NCBI RefSeq assembly: GCF_008831285.2
Contig: NC_045144.1
Coordinates: 10,765,672 to 10,829,671, forward strand
Direction of reading: 5' to 3'
From: Nymphaea colorata
Taxonomy: Eukaryota > Streptophyta > Magnoliopsida > Nymphaeales > Nymphaeaceae
DNA length: 64,000 nucleotides
The position numbers and the translations under genes are program-made. Below the pieces are notes generated by a model. It did not search any database. It saw only the letters and a list, made by a program, of their open reading frames with translations, and had not been told where the DNA came from. The first letter of the stretch is position 1. Each line of letters starts with the position of its first letter. Positions 23,214 to 35,800 of the stretch are shown here, piece by piece.

Positions 23214-26200
23214 ATGATGACACCATCGAAGGGAAGGCAAACCTCCAGCCCCCATGTCGATCGAACACGCAGGATTTCAGAGAACTCGAACCCTAATATC
23301 TCTCCTGGCTGCCACTTCAACAAATCCGGCAGCTCGCCGTCTGTTTCCGCCAAGGTGAAGCCGTCGTCTACTTTTGCAAACGCCCTCTGTGCAGCCTCCC
23401 AAAAAATCAAGCAAAGAAAGTTCGTGGTCGCCAAGAAGAATGCAAAAGCTTCCGTAGAAGATACCGTGATTTGCGAATGTGGAGAAAAGAAGGCTGTAAA
23501 TTCAAAGAAGTGCCGATGTGTCGCCTATGAAAGCCTCCGGAATTCTCAGGAAGAGTTTTTTCGGCATCGGGAGATTGAAAAAGAGGAGGATGCACCAAAT
23601 GATCCAGAGAAATCAAGCATCCCGGCCGCTCAAGTGGAAAACCAGGAGCAGAACGCTGAGAATCCAACCCAAACCAAAGAGGATAGTCCGAGGAGATTGA
23701 GAACGGAGATTCTTGAGCAGGCACTGAACAGCATGCCGGAGCAGGGATCGGGAAGAGTCAGGCATTTGGTAAAAGCTTTTGAGAGCCTTTTTTCCTTTCC
23801 CCAGCATGATGACGCGCACCAAGAAGGCAAAAAACCAAGCAAAGTCATGAAATGGGCATTGCCCGGCTTGCTACCTCCTGGTGCGGGAGAAGCTTCATCT
23901 TCGTTTAAGCCATTGTCCGTTTCCTCATCGTCCGAGTTCTTCTTTAATAGACTAAATTCGGGGACGAATTCCATTCTTTCCGCCTCTGTTAACACCAGCG
24001 AGGGAAGGTAGGTGCAGTAATTGTATATTTTTTGTAGTTTTCTTTTTTGTTACCTCTTAATTTCATTGGTGTTGTTTCTTTTATTTACAGCTTAGGAAGT
24101 AGAACATCCAGCGGGAGCGGAAGAAGCAGAAGAAACGTGATCCTTATTTGATCTCTCTTGAATTTTTACTTTAGTATATGCTTTCAGTGGCTTATTTGTT
24201 AACTAATTTGAGTTTGTTTTCCCACGGTACAGAGTACAGATTCTGCGAGCAGAGTGGGAGGAAGAAGCTGGAATAAGCAACTAAGGGTGACCAGTCAGAA
24301 ACCTTTTAAACTAAGAACAGAGGTACGATTTGTCGTGAACTAGCTGCAGACTGCAGGAAGTCCAAAATTCGGTCACTTCCATGACAATGATTTCTGTTCT
24401 TTTCCTTCTTGTGCTGATCAATTAAAAATTTTCACAAAATGGAACAAAATTTTCATCCAATTCAGCAAAGAGGGAAGCAGAAACAGGATGATTTTTTTAA
24501 GAGAATACAGGATATGCTAGTAGTGGAGGCAAGCAAACGTATACCAATTGCTCAGGGTCTTCCATGGACAACAGACGAACCACAGGTATATGATGAGACT
24601 TCTACTTCTTTCATATGAACTTCCCCTGCTTGTTGCTGGTTCAGATCGCCATTGCCCCCACTACAGCTTCGCCCAATCAGTCTACAGTATGAGTAACTCA
24701 TGTAGTTCGATCGCTGATTGGTTATCTCTTCCTGTATGATAAATTGGAATTTCTTTCAGTGCAATCCACTAGAAAGTGTTGAACATCGCATAACGTATTG
24801 TTCGATACATTACATAGCGGAACTATGGAGGAAAACGTCGTACCTTACGGTGAGAAAAAGGGTGTAAATAAAACTGTCAATTTGCTTTTTTCAAATTTGA
24901 CGTTACATAAAATTCTTACCATTGATGGACATGAAATACATTCTTGCATATTTGAAATAAAAAAGTAAAATGTAGAACTGATTTCATGCTAAAAAGTAAA
25001 GCTTTCATGGTTTTTCTTATACGATCCTATGTTTATTCTGAAAAATGAAAAGAAAAATGAAAATTCATTTCTTGTGTCATAAGTTGCTTAAAGGCTCCAA
25101 AAGAATGCCGTAGATAATGAAAACTTAGTTATATTGATGCCCATCTAAGTACCAAAGTAATTTAAGCGGTCAATTTTGATTGTTTCTCGTGAAAGCATGT
25201 ATGTTGTAGAACATATACCTGTTGTTTTTATGTTTATATAGAGATTTTTACTTTGTATTTTTTCTGATTTTTTAGAATATGTTTTGAACTTTTTAATATA
25301 GAGAATCAGGAAAATTAAATTTGTGATTTTTCTTTTGGTTCTTTATGTCATTGGACTTTACTAGTCTGGGTTACATTATACATTTTACATTGCTAGATAC
25401 AGTTTTTGATTAGCAACTGCCTTGTTACTTGCTTGTATATGGATTTGTTCATTTAGAAGCACTCTAATACCAATTTCATCAACTAGAAGTATACTCAATC
25501 ATCAATTAGGTTATTTGTAAGGAGTGGCCACCATGTTCTCTTTAAGTGCAATGGGTTATGTTTTGCATTAATTACTGTAGCAATATCTTGTTAGACTATT
25601 TCAGTCAGAAGCATATTAAAACCGATCAGTTATTGATTTGTTCCCATATTGCAAACAAAAGCATTCTGAATAACCGTTTTTAGACAAAGTTGAGGCGAGG
25701 TCCATGCTTGACATAAGTTACCAACACCATTTCTTTAGCTGTCGTACCCAGTAATCAAATTGTAGCATTATTGTTAATAATTATCAACACCATTTCTTTA
25801 GCCGTCGCACCCAGTAATCAAATTGTAGCATTATCGTTAATAACTACCCAGGGCTTTCTAATTGACTGTTGGTTTTTCTTCAGTAGATTCGCTGGAGACC
25901 AGTGGTCATTAAATCATTACATCTTTCTCTTGTATGCTTCGTGATTCATTGTTTTGTTACCTTGGTTGCAGTGCCTATTGAAGCCTGCTGTAAAAGAAAC
26001 TACTAGACCATTAGATGTCAAACTCCACAGTGATGTCCGTGCTGCTGAGCGTGCAGAGTTTGATCAAGCTGTACGTTTTATTAACCGCAATCATCAAAAT
26101 ATAGCAATAATGTGTAAAAAGAATAGACATTGCCTGACATTGTCTCCTGATAATCTTGCATTTGAGTGTCCCTCCTCACCCACCTTTTTTTTTTCTTACT

Positions 26201-28156
26201 GACAAGGTTTTTTTTTTGGGTTTGTTGCCATCCTAGATGCAAGAGAAGTTGTCTCTCATGGAACAATATAAGCAAGAGCAAGAGAGACAGCAAAAGGTAA
26301 TTTCTTTTACTAAAACTCCTTACTTTAGTGGTTAAGATGTAGTAGATAGCCCAAAACTTTGCATAATGGAAGAGAATATCGACTGCTACTCCAGCATGCT
26401 GCTTCTGCAAAGTTTTTTGTGATGTCAGTTTGACAGTCCACTTCAGGTTCACGCTATGCTGATCATACTTAAGCTAAATGAGCTGCACGGTTGAGATTCA
26501 GCTTTGCAGTACCTATGCTGTCCATATCAGGCCGACTCAAGCAAATAAGAAATCAAACCCTGCTGCCAGTTTGATGTGTAACATGGTATTGCTTGGTTTG
26601 TTTTTAGCAGCGTCAAGGGCAATTCCTCATCCAGCTTATATCTTCTACATTGCTAAGCTAACGTATCTAGCAAACAAAACCTGCAGGATATAAAAGAAAT
26701 ATAGCTTCTACAGGTTCATGTAATTTAATTATATGATTCTGGCTAGATGTCCCTCACATAGGTTTTGAAAATGTTATGATCTCATAGCAGCATTGCAGAG
26801 GTTGATCTAGTGCCAGAATAATGCAATGTCTTCCATCATTAAGGAAAGGGTGAGTTCTTTTAGTTAGTTAAAAAGCACAGTTAACTTTTTATGTCCCAGC
26901 TAGGTTATTGTTGACTGAGTTTGAGTTATAGTTGGTTTCCAATAAATATGTTCCTTTTGTCTCATCATCTTCCATCGATTTCTTTGCTATACAATTAGCG
27001 CAATCCTTTATTTTCCATTGACATTTGGTTCATATTAGTTGTATCTAAGTTACAAGCAATTCAATATATGTTCTCGCTTGATGCCATGAGGTAGTTGATT
27101 TTTTCCTTACTAATAATGCTGTATTTGATATTAGCCCAGTCTAGATGTGAAATTTAAGGTAAAATTAGCCAGTCATAACATGTACGACATCATGATCCAA
27201 GTGCTTGACATTTCACATTGCAGATGGCTGAGGAGGAAGAAATTAAACGGCTAAGGAGAGAACTTATACCTAGAGCACAGCCAATGCCATACTTTGACAG
27301 GCCTTTCGTCCCTAAAAGGTACAAGACGACAAGTGTGTAATCACACTTCAGCCAACAAATTTTCACTTTTTTCAAAAAATTCTTACTGCACAGATGATTT
27401 TTTTTTTTTTTTTTTTGGGGGGGGGGGGGGGTGTTTATCTTTGCATGTAAACAAGATTCTATAAGAATTTCAGATCAAATTTCCAGGAGCCAAACCTTCC
27501 AAAATTTTGGAAACCAATACTTGCCATGATGAATTGATCCAACAGATTTTCGTTTATTTTCCTAAAAAAAAAAAATCTAACCATAATTTTGTAAACCAAC
27601 GCTGCTACATACCCTAATGAACTTGATTCAGCGCATGTAGAATGCAAGTGCACAGACGTGTGTTATATTGCACCCGATCCCATTCTAGGAGACAAGTTGA
27701 GTTGCAAAAATCTGTGATTTTCAACTTCAGCGGCAGTAACATCCATTTCTGCAACTACTGGTGGTTTCCTCAAGATCCTGTGGTTGCAGAACTGTGAAGC
27801 ACTGTAGAGATTTTCTCATGTGAGCTTCAACTAGAGTGACATCTATTTCTGCAACTACTTTTGATTTCCTCGAGACCTTTGTGCTGGTTACAGACCTGTA
27901 AGTGCAGTTCAGATTTTCTCAGAAAAAAAGTGAGCTTCTACTTTCCTGGATTTGACTCTTTATCCCCACACACACACTATGAATAGTGTTCAGTTCACAA
28001 TCAGCATTCAGGACACAAGAGATGTGATAAATATAATAATGTATGGGCATTTGCAGGTCACTGAAACACCCAACAATTCCAAGGGAGCCTAAATTTCACG
28101 CTCCACATCAGAAGAAGATAAGGTGCATGTCATGGAATGACATCAATTTCAACTAA
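23214..28156 (+). CDS. TPX2-family (Xklp2-targeting domain) microtubule-associated protein
   Basis: Eight exons: 23214-24007, 24091-24136, 24233-24322, 24466-24585, 25972-26070, 26237-26296, 27224-27318 and 28057-28156 (TAA 28154-28156). All introns are GT-AG and the joined frame is open for 467 residues. The N-terminal half is basic and low-complexity, with the conserved motif CECGEKKAVNSKKCRCVAYE and SQEEFF. The C-terminal TPX2 domain reads RAAERAEFDQ, LMEQYKQEQERQQK, then EEEIKRLRRELIPRAQPMPY, FDRPFVPKRSLKHPT and PREPKFH. This is the arrangement of the short plant TPX2-like proteins annotated as cell-cycle-regulated microtubule-associated, which bind microtubules and in some cases Aurora kinase. 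The start is the first of two adjacent ATGs. Two MSA motifs upstream suggest G2/M expression. The precise paralogue cannot be told by eye. Confidence 0.93.
25719..25844 (+). repeat. 63-bp tandem duplication in intron 4 of the TPX2-family gene
   Basis: 25719-25781 and 25782-25844 are head-to-tail copies with about five differences (ccaacaccatttctttagc then cccagtaatcaaattgtagc in each). Non-coding. Confidence 0.85.
27393..27431 (+). repeat. Poly-T/poly-G run in intron 7 of the TPX2-family gene
   Basis: A run of T is followed at once by a run of G. Its length may be unreliable in the assembly. Confidence 0.8.
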
Positions 28157-31100
28157 AGTGGAATGTAAAGTGGAGCATACAATAAATTGCATTTTCTCAT
28201 TTTTCTATCTTTTTTTTCTTTAAAGAGGAAATATTTGGAAGCATTCTGTCGCATTAACCTCGTGTTGGGCCGTTTCAAGTCAAAATGCCATTGACAAATT
28301 TTATGTAAAAACTCTGATAAGGCTGTCCATATACTATGCAATATTTGATAGAAAGGGTTGCTGTTGAGTTTTTTCGTTCTTTGACAACCTGTTATACAAT
28401 ATTTCTTTATTGCTTAAAAGTTGTCGGTTTGTATACTTCCGTGCTTTGATGATGTGACAAGTGCCTTGAGTGATAAACAGAGGACCAAATATATGACTGT
28501 TCTATAAAGGGAGAACAGAAAAACTATGTCAGATTTAGCATGGAAGGATCAGATTCAAATATTGGCTAGAAATATCTTTTTATTGTGTTTCTGGGAGGTT
28601 GAGGTGAAGACCGCGCCGGAGGATGCCGCCCTAGTGTTGGACGCCGTCAAATAGAAAGGTGCATTAACGTGAGGAGGAGGAAGTTGCCAAATCCGGGCAA
28701 GGAGTTACAACTGCCCTCGTTAATTTTGGAAGGCCTCTCACGTCCAAGTGGGGAAGTTTTCAAATTGATTGGCGAGAAGTTAGGAAGGGTCTAAACTCGG
28801 AAGGTAGAAGCACCACGTGTACCAAGGGGCCAAATCCGGAAGGATAATCAGCCCGATCTAGGAGGAGCGTGTAGGAGGAGCTTAAAACGGAAAGTGACTC
28901 TCTCGTGGAAAGATCTTGCATCAATTCAGGGAGAAGCTTTAGACTGGAACTTGTGACAATAGCTATCATCTTCTGCATGCACATTCTCTCTCAAGTGTTT
29001 GTAACATCCCGCAGTGCTGCATATATAATGGATGGATGTGCTGAGAGAATGGCCAATCTGTACCAATCAAGCAATTATAAGAAGCTGGATTTGAGTAAAA
29101 CGAACTAAACAACTAGTATTAAACAACTAGTAATGTCCTTCACCAGACCTCAAGCGTCTGAAACATACAGCAGATCTGAATATATATAATCGATGGTTGT
29201 GCTGAGAGAATGGCCAATCTGTAATCATGCTTTACTGCAATTAGAAGAAGCAGGATTTGAGTTAAACGAGCTAAACAACTAGTAGTGTCCACCAGCTCTG
29301 AAATCATCAAATAAGTAATGGGCAAGGCCGCACCAGTTGCGTGAGTTGGCTTCCAAATGCTTATAATATTAGATAATCAGTATTCTTGGGCGGACCATGA
29401 AAGTCATATTCTTCCATGAATAATGCTGTGCCGCCAAATAGCGTCGTTTTTTGTGACAGCTGTAGTTGGGGACTGAGAGCAACGAGCCACCTGTTTCCAG
29501 CTGCGCCGACAATTGTATCTTCTCTGGCGATTCGATCCTAAACTTATACACCGGCGGGCCAAGGGATTGAGTCCACTTTCTCCTGTATTACTTTCCGCTT
29601 TCGTCTGACTCACGGGTAGCCGTTGAACGTCGGTTATCAGTCAATCCATGCGCCACCTCGGGCCGAGACGCTCGCCGGAGAAGGCAAGGTCAGTGGAAGA
29701 CCAGGCCTTGGGCAGCGGCATCGACAGAACAGAATGGAACGATCGCTGCTAGCAAACATCGACGACCAACTGATCTGCAACGCTCCTTTTCTACGATTAT
29801 GCCGCAAATAACTGCGGACGCGCCTGCACAAGTCAGGGGAACCCGCACAAAGGGCATTTTAATAATTTCTTACGGAGAGCGAGAACGACAGGAAAAGCGT
29901 TTAGCCACAGAAAATTTCATATTTTTTCTTTTCGTCTTGCGATGATATTGGCCGACAGCAAGTCGGTGGAGCCTTGGCCTTTGAAAAGGGAGGGAGGGCA
30001 AAAAAGGCTTTGTGTCACGACCTCAATGATTTTTACTTTTTCCCTTTACAGCAGCTTTGATGGCTTAGATTAATTGCCCATGGTACAAAAGTTCAGGATA
30101 TTCTTGGGCAATTTATTATGAGTGAATCCATTGTCTGATTGCCTGGATGAAAGATTTTTCCTTTTGGGCGTTTGAGTTACAAGGATTTACTAAATCCGGA
30201 TGGTGGGTGGCGATGAAAGAAACTGCTAAATCCAAGTTCTTTTTGTCATGTTTGATTTTATTAATTTTTTATCACATAATATGAGTATGTATGAATTGTA
30301 GTGGCATTCTAGTCATTACGCTAAAAGGAAGTCGTTGTATGTAACTTCATTTTTTTTCTTGCCACCAACGATAAACAAACACGAAACACACAATTTGAGA
30401 TCTCATGTCTACTAAACTCACCGGTGTTATAGACTAATAGTCTGCATGTCCTCTAGCGCCACATGTCCCATGCATTTCATGGCTAGGCAAACACACCCTC
30501 TCCTCCCCTTACGTTTAAGACGTGGTGAATTTACTGACAGACTGGTGAAAATATAGTGGTTAATTTGATTTTCCTAAACATTACTTTCTTGTACTACAAA
30601 TGGTTATTGTAAATGTAAATGGTAGATGTATGATACTTTAGTTGATAAATGTCTCACTCTTTACATAGATTTCGAAAAACATAAAAAAAACAAAAAAAAA
30701 CTTCAAATATCCTCTCAAAATTAATAATTTTGACCATTGAAACAATAGTTACACTACACAACAACGACAACAAACTAAAGCAAGTTTGCTCAAGTCGTTG
30801 AACTCTCCATTAGGGAATTGAAATCAAAATTTGGTTACTTTTGGAAGTATGAACTTAATGGTTGTTAAAAAATACATTTTTTGTTTTATCTGTCACATTT
30901 TGAGAAATTTTAATCCAAGCGCACTTCATTCAAATAAACAGGTTTAGGTAGCAGCCATCTAGCAAGGCGATATCTCGGTTCAACTCAACCTCACAAAACC
31001 AGGTAAAACTCGAAGGAAATTTATTATGATTGTTTCAGTACTATTTTATTTACTAACATGATGTTCTGTCTTTCTAGTGTTTCACATAATTAAAGTGGCT

Positions 31101-32423
31101 ACACCGCCCAGTCGCAGCGTTGACATTTTTTTTTTTAAAGGATACCAAAATAATTTTCAAAATATTCATGAGGACACAAAAACTTCTAGAAATGTTAATA
31201 GTAAGGGGCTATGGTCCATACCGGTTCCCTTTGATTCTGTTCTTGCACATCTTGCTTCAAAAGGTATAGTATTAGGGGTGAAGCTAGATTTTGTTTTTTT
31301 AAGAGATACTAAATATATGATTAGCAAAATTTCAGTCGTCGTGAGGTTAATCCATATAACTGGACCCAAGTTCATGTAAGTTTCAATACTAATTTAACAT
31401 TTCAAAAAGTGGAGTCAGTGGAACCGAGACCCCACCTATCTCCACCCTTGTATAGCATAGTCACCCTAGCTAGCGGCATGAGGACCGATGTATCCCCAAT
31501 TTGATGTTCATGGTGCTATGCTCTTGACTAAATGCAATGCCAAATTAAAGATATATTACCTTCTTACTAGTTATCGAGGTGGCCATTGAACCTGGTGACA
31601 AAGAAAAAGAGAGAAGTTTGCAGTTATGAATAATAATCCTTGAGTTTACTCGTAACTTGGGTGGAGATAAATGCTTGCTTACTTATATGTTCTTTGACAA
31701 TAACAGTACATTGTAAAAAGTATGCAAATTAAACACTATAACCATGTTTTATGAATCAGCACAAATTTTATGATAAATTCATGGAATAATAACAATATGT
31801 TACTATTGTTAACAGTCTATTGTCCAAAATCACATTACTATAGTGGCAGAGTTATATAGGGCAGTGGTGCCCACACCAGCCCACGAAAAAAATAATTACA
31901 ATGACTTAAAAAAATCATTATAATGACTTAAAATCATATTATTAAAAAATTAATAGTTCCCCAAACTACACCTATGATTCAAGTGCCTCTCAACAAAAAA
32001 AAATCTCTGATTCTGCCATTACCCCTTTTCCCTTTTCCCTCAAAGCAAGACATGCAGTGAGATATTGGGAAGATAGATGAGCACTAACTCACAACGGCCG
32101 GCGGAACTGCCGCTACTGCTACGCAGGTCCTCCTTTGAGGTGCCTCTTAATTCCACTTAATCATTGTTGTAAGAGTGTCTTTTTTATAATAATACGATAT
32201 TTGCGATACATTTGTTAATAGTTTATAAATGGTAGGTGCTTTTTTTGAATTTTTTAGTCGTTGTCTTTTTACAGCCCGCTGCTGATTCTGTGTGTGGGTG
32301 TGGGCGTGTGAGCGAGCAAGAGAGAGTGTGAAAGAGTTGAGGAGGGGGCTGAGTGCTGGTCCTTGGTCTGTCGCTGTGGCCTAGCACATTTGAGGTGACT
32401 TCTGGCGATGTTCAGAGAGTGAG
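28157..32423. other. Intergenic region, no gene seen; scattered small repeats
   Basis: Contains a diverged direct repeat (about 29014-29147 and 29172-29295, sharing gctgagagaatggccaatct). A MITE-like block lies at about 31270-31447, starting taggggtgaagctagat, with a weakly matching inverted end. Another weak inverted pair lies at about 31850-32022 (tggcagagttatat and ctgattctgccatta). GC-rich frames at 29600-29830 show no family similarity. Confidence 0.4.
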
Positions 32424-32453
32424 AGAAGAAGAAGAAGAAGAAGAAGAAGAAGG
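32424..32453 (+). repeat. (GAA)n tract abutting the receptor-kinase start codon
   Basis: About nine GAA triplets directly precede the ATG at 32454, within the 5' leader. Purine-rich leaders are common in plants; length variation here could affect translation. Confidence 0.85.
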
Positions 32454-32819
32454 ATGTGGAGATTTCTTCTTCTGCTTGTCTGCACCTTGACATTGACTCT
32501 GGGATCCGTTGGTACGAGCACAGATCCGTCAGATGGTGAGGCCGTCCACTTCTGTGCTGTTCCACGCGTTAACAAGCCTCTTGATTCTGTACTCTCTCTG
32601 TTTCTCTGTGTGGGTGCTTGAAGGATTTGGTCTACGACTTTTATTTTTTCATTTCATGGATGAATGCATCAGTTTGATGCCCTGTCTTTATGGGAAGAAA
32701 TCGAGCTGGTTTCTGAGGACATTGACAATCGATGTCCATGGAAAGTGAAAATGCTGGACTAAGGGCTTTCATACGATTGCTTGTTTTTTCTTTCATCTGG
32801 AGCAACATTTGATCAGACT

Positions 32820-32876
<57 letters not shown>

Positions 32877-35800
32877 TGATGTGGAAACATCTAGGCTCGT
32901 CAAAGTCGAACTTTCTTGTCGTCTTCAGGATGAGTTTAATTGTATTTAGAAGAAATTTTTTCTGCTTCTTCTGTCTGCGCTCTCGCTCTATTTTTCTCTG
33001 GCCGAAGATGGAAAACAAGTTGTTTTGACCACTGATCTCACCTGTTTTTGCCTGAATGACGTTTGAATGCAGCTTCTGCCCTCAACATTTGGTATTCTAC
33101 CATTGGTTCTCCCCCTCAGCTGACCGGATGGAGCGCAAGCGGAGGAGATCCTTGTGGGCTGCCCTGGAGAGGCATCACGTGTTCTGGGTCGTCAGTTACA
33201 GAAATGTAAACAGTTCTTGCACCTGTTTTGTGTTTCCGAACTCTCCATATTAAACGTTTTATTTGACGTTTCTTGCTGATGGACAATACCATTTTATTAA
33301 GAAAAAAGAGAAGAAAAAAGAAAGGAAAAAAGAACAGACAGTGAAATGTCAATGTCGCCTTTGAGTTGTTGGATTTTGGTACTTTTTTTTCATTGTGAAG
33401 TAAATAACGTTTACGTCGCATGCGCTATTAACGTTTACGTCGCATGCGCTATAAAAATTGCATCCAATATTTATTCTGTCTACTTGACCTTGAGCAGCCA
33501 GCTACCTAATGCGGGGTTAAGCGGGCAGCTGGGGTACAATCTCAATAGCTTTAAGTCTCTGGTGAACTTGTGAGTTTCATTCTTTGGTTCTCCAGTTATG
33601 ATCAATTTGGTGGATCTTTCTTTCATTCTGAAGCATAGTTTGATGGACATATATCCTGCAGGGACTTGAGTAATAATAACTTCAATGGAGATATAAATTA
33701 CAATCTTCCTTTAAGCTGTGAGCAGATGTAAGTTGTTGACATGATTTCTATTTCCGGAGCAAGTCTTTTTCGTGATTATCTGAGTTGTATCAGTGGACAT
33801 TTGTCTAGAAATCTTTCTGGGAATAAATTCACTGGACGTGTCCCCTATTCAATTTCACAAATGCCTTCTCTTAAGTATTTGTGAGTCCCATTCTTCCATC
33901 TCTCTCTCTGTTTCTCTCTTTTTCTTTCTTTACAAAAATGCAAAAATCCCTTATTTTCATTTGACACTCAGTAAAACTTTCGTGTTCTGGATGGTTGCAG
34001 AAATCTTGCCCACAATCAACTTCAAGTTCCACTGGATGATATGTTTGGAAGCTTACCAAATCTGGCAAAGTTGTAAGTCGGCTCTTCTTTTTTCCATTTT
34101 TTTTATATGATATTCCCAAAAAGTAAACACATAGTTTGGTCCCGAGTGTAATATTTTTTCTCCATGTCTCTATATTGACCTATAGAAATGAACAGGTACT
34201 ATTGTATTCCTGAGTGTGGAGGTACTTTTTTTCCAAGAAGTTGTTTTCCTATTTTTTACATTTATTATCTTTACTTGCCTTTACCATTCCTGAACCCAGT
34301 TATTGCATTCTGATTGCAAAACGGAATGGTAAATCACCTTTCCTGTCCTTTCCACAAGGCATTATTGAAGCTTGAAAAATTTTTCTTCATTGTTTAAACT
34401 CTAGGAGAAAATGAACAACACGATGGTATTACCCAAACCCATCTACCTCTCAAAGTTATTGGCCAAAAAAATACCCTAGGTCATAAAGCAGCTCTGCGTC
34501 CACTTGACTTGAAACTGACCTAAGTGCCTTGGTGTTCTTGCTCTCTATATCTTACTTAATTTTGAACACTCAAAATGGTTTTGAACCAAAGTAGTTATTA
34601 GGTTTATGTATATATCTCCACCATAAATTTCTCAAGATTTTCAATATGAGACTGTGTCCAAGGCATTCAGAGGCATGAAATGTTGTAATAACTTTCTTAA
34701 GGAAACACTTAATTGCATGTTCTATCTTAGACTTTAAAGTTCAACACTGCATAAGTATTGTTACAGTCGGCAGTCTTTGAGAGAGAAACTTATGTTCATT
34801 CACTAACCCTAACCTCCATAATAAAGAGATTAGGGAAGAGAGATTTACAAATTACATCAACCAAAAATAGAGGAATGTTTAAAGAGAACTCCTAACTATT
34901 AAATATTGTAAAAAACCACCTACAAACATAAAATCTTCTAATTCAACACTCCTCCTCAAGCTGGAGCATACATATTAATCATGCTCAGCTTGACACAACA
35001 TATAGAAAAATCGCCAATAAGAAGAGCTTTGGTGAAGACATTTGCAGCTTGATAGCATGGATTTAGCGCAAGTCATTTCAGCGGCAGTTTGAACTTTGAG
35101 CCATAACTCTGTATTTAGATTCTGCACTAGATCTTGACATCACACATTGCTTTTTGCTTCTCTATGATGTAAGGTTACCTCCCACAAATACACAGAATCT
35201 TGTGGTTGACTTCTTGTCTTCGACTGAGCCAGCATAGTCAACATCACTATAGGCTTCCACTTCCAGGGTCTTGCCTTTTGTGAACAAAAATCCTTTGCCA
35301 GGATACAATTTCAAATATTTGACCACCATTAAAGCAACACCCCAATGAACTTTCCTGGGTCTTTCCATAAATTGACTTAGCTTCCCCACAGCAAAGCTAA
35401 TGTCTGGTCTGGTTACAGTAACATAGAGGAGCTTTCCAATACCAGATTTGTATGATTGATAATCCACTGATTCTGATTGGTCATCATAAAGATGTATGCA
35501 TGGATTCATAGGTAGATTGGCTAGTTTAGCTCGTAGCATCTCGGTGTCCTGCAACAATAAATCAAGAATATACTTCCGTTGAGAGAGAACTACACATTCC
35601 TTGTTGCGAGCAACCTCTATTCCCAAGAAAAATAGTAGTTGACCAAGATCTTTCATCACAAAATGTTTTTGAAGAAACAACTTTGTATCAGAATTTTCTT
35701 GATCGGAGTCACCTGTCAGGATAATATCATCAACATAAACCACTAGAACGGTCATACCACTAGAGTTTTTCTTGATAAATAGAGAATGATCAAGAGTGGA

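Noticed and set aside
24761-24850. Possible extra exon in intron 4 of the TPX2-family gene (acceptor-like tttcag at about 24759)
   Set aside because: Including it would interrupt the frame between the exons ending 24585 and starting 25972, which join cleanly into conserved sequence without it.
30000-32000. Hidden small gene in the spacer before the receptor gene
   Set aside because: Only short AT-rich frames, weak inverted repeats and MITE-like blocks; no coding similarity on either strand.
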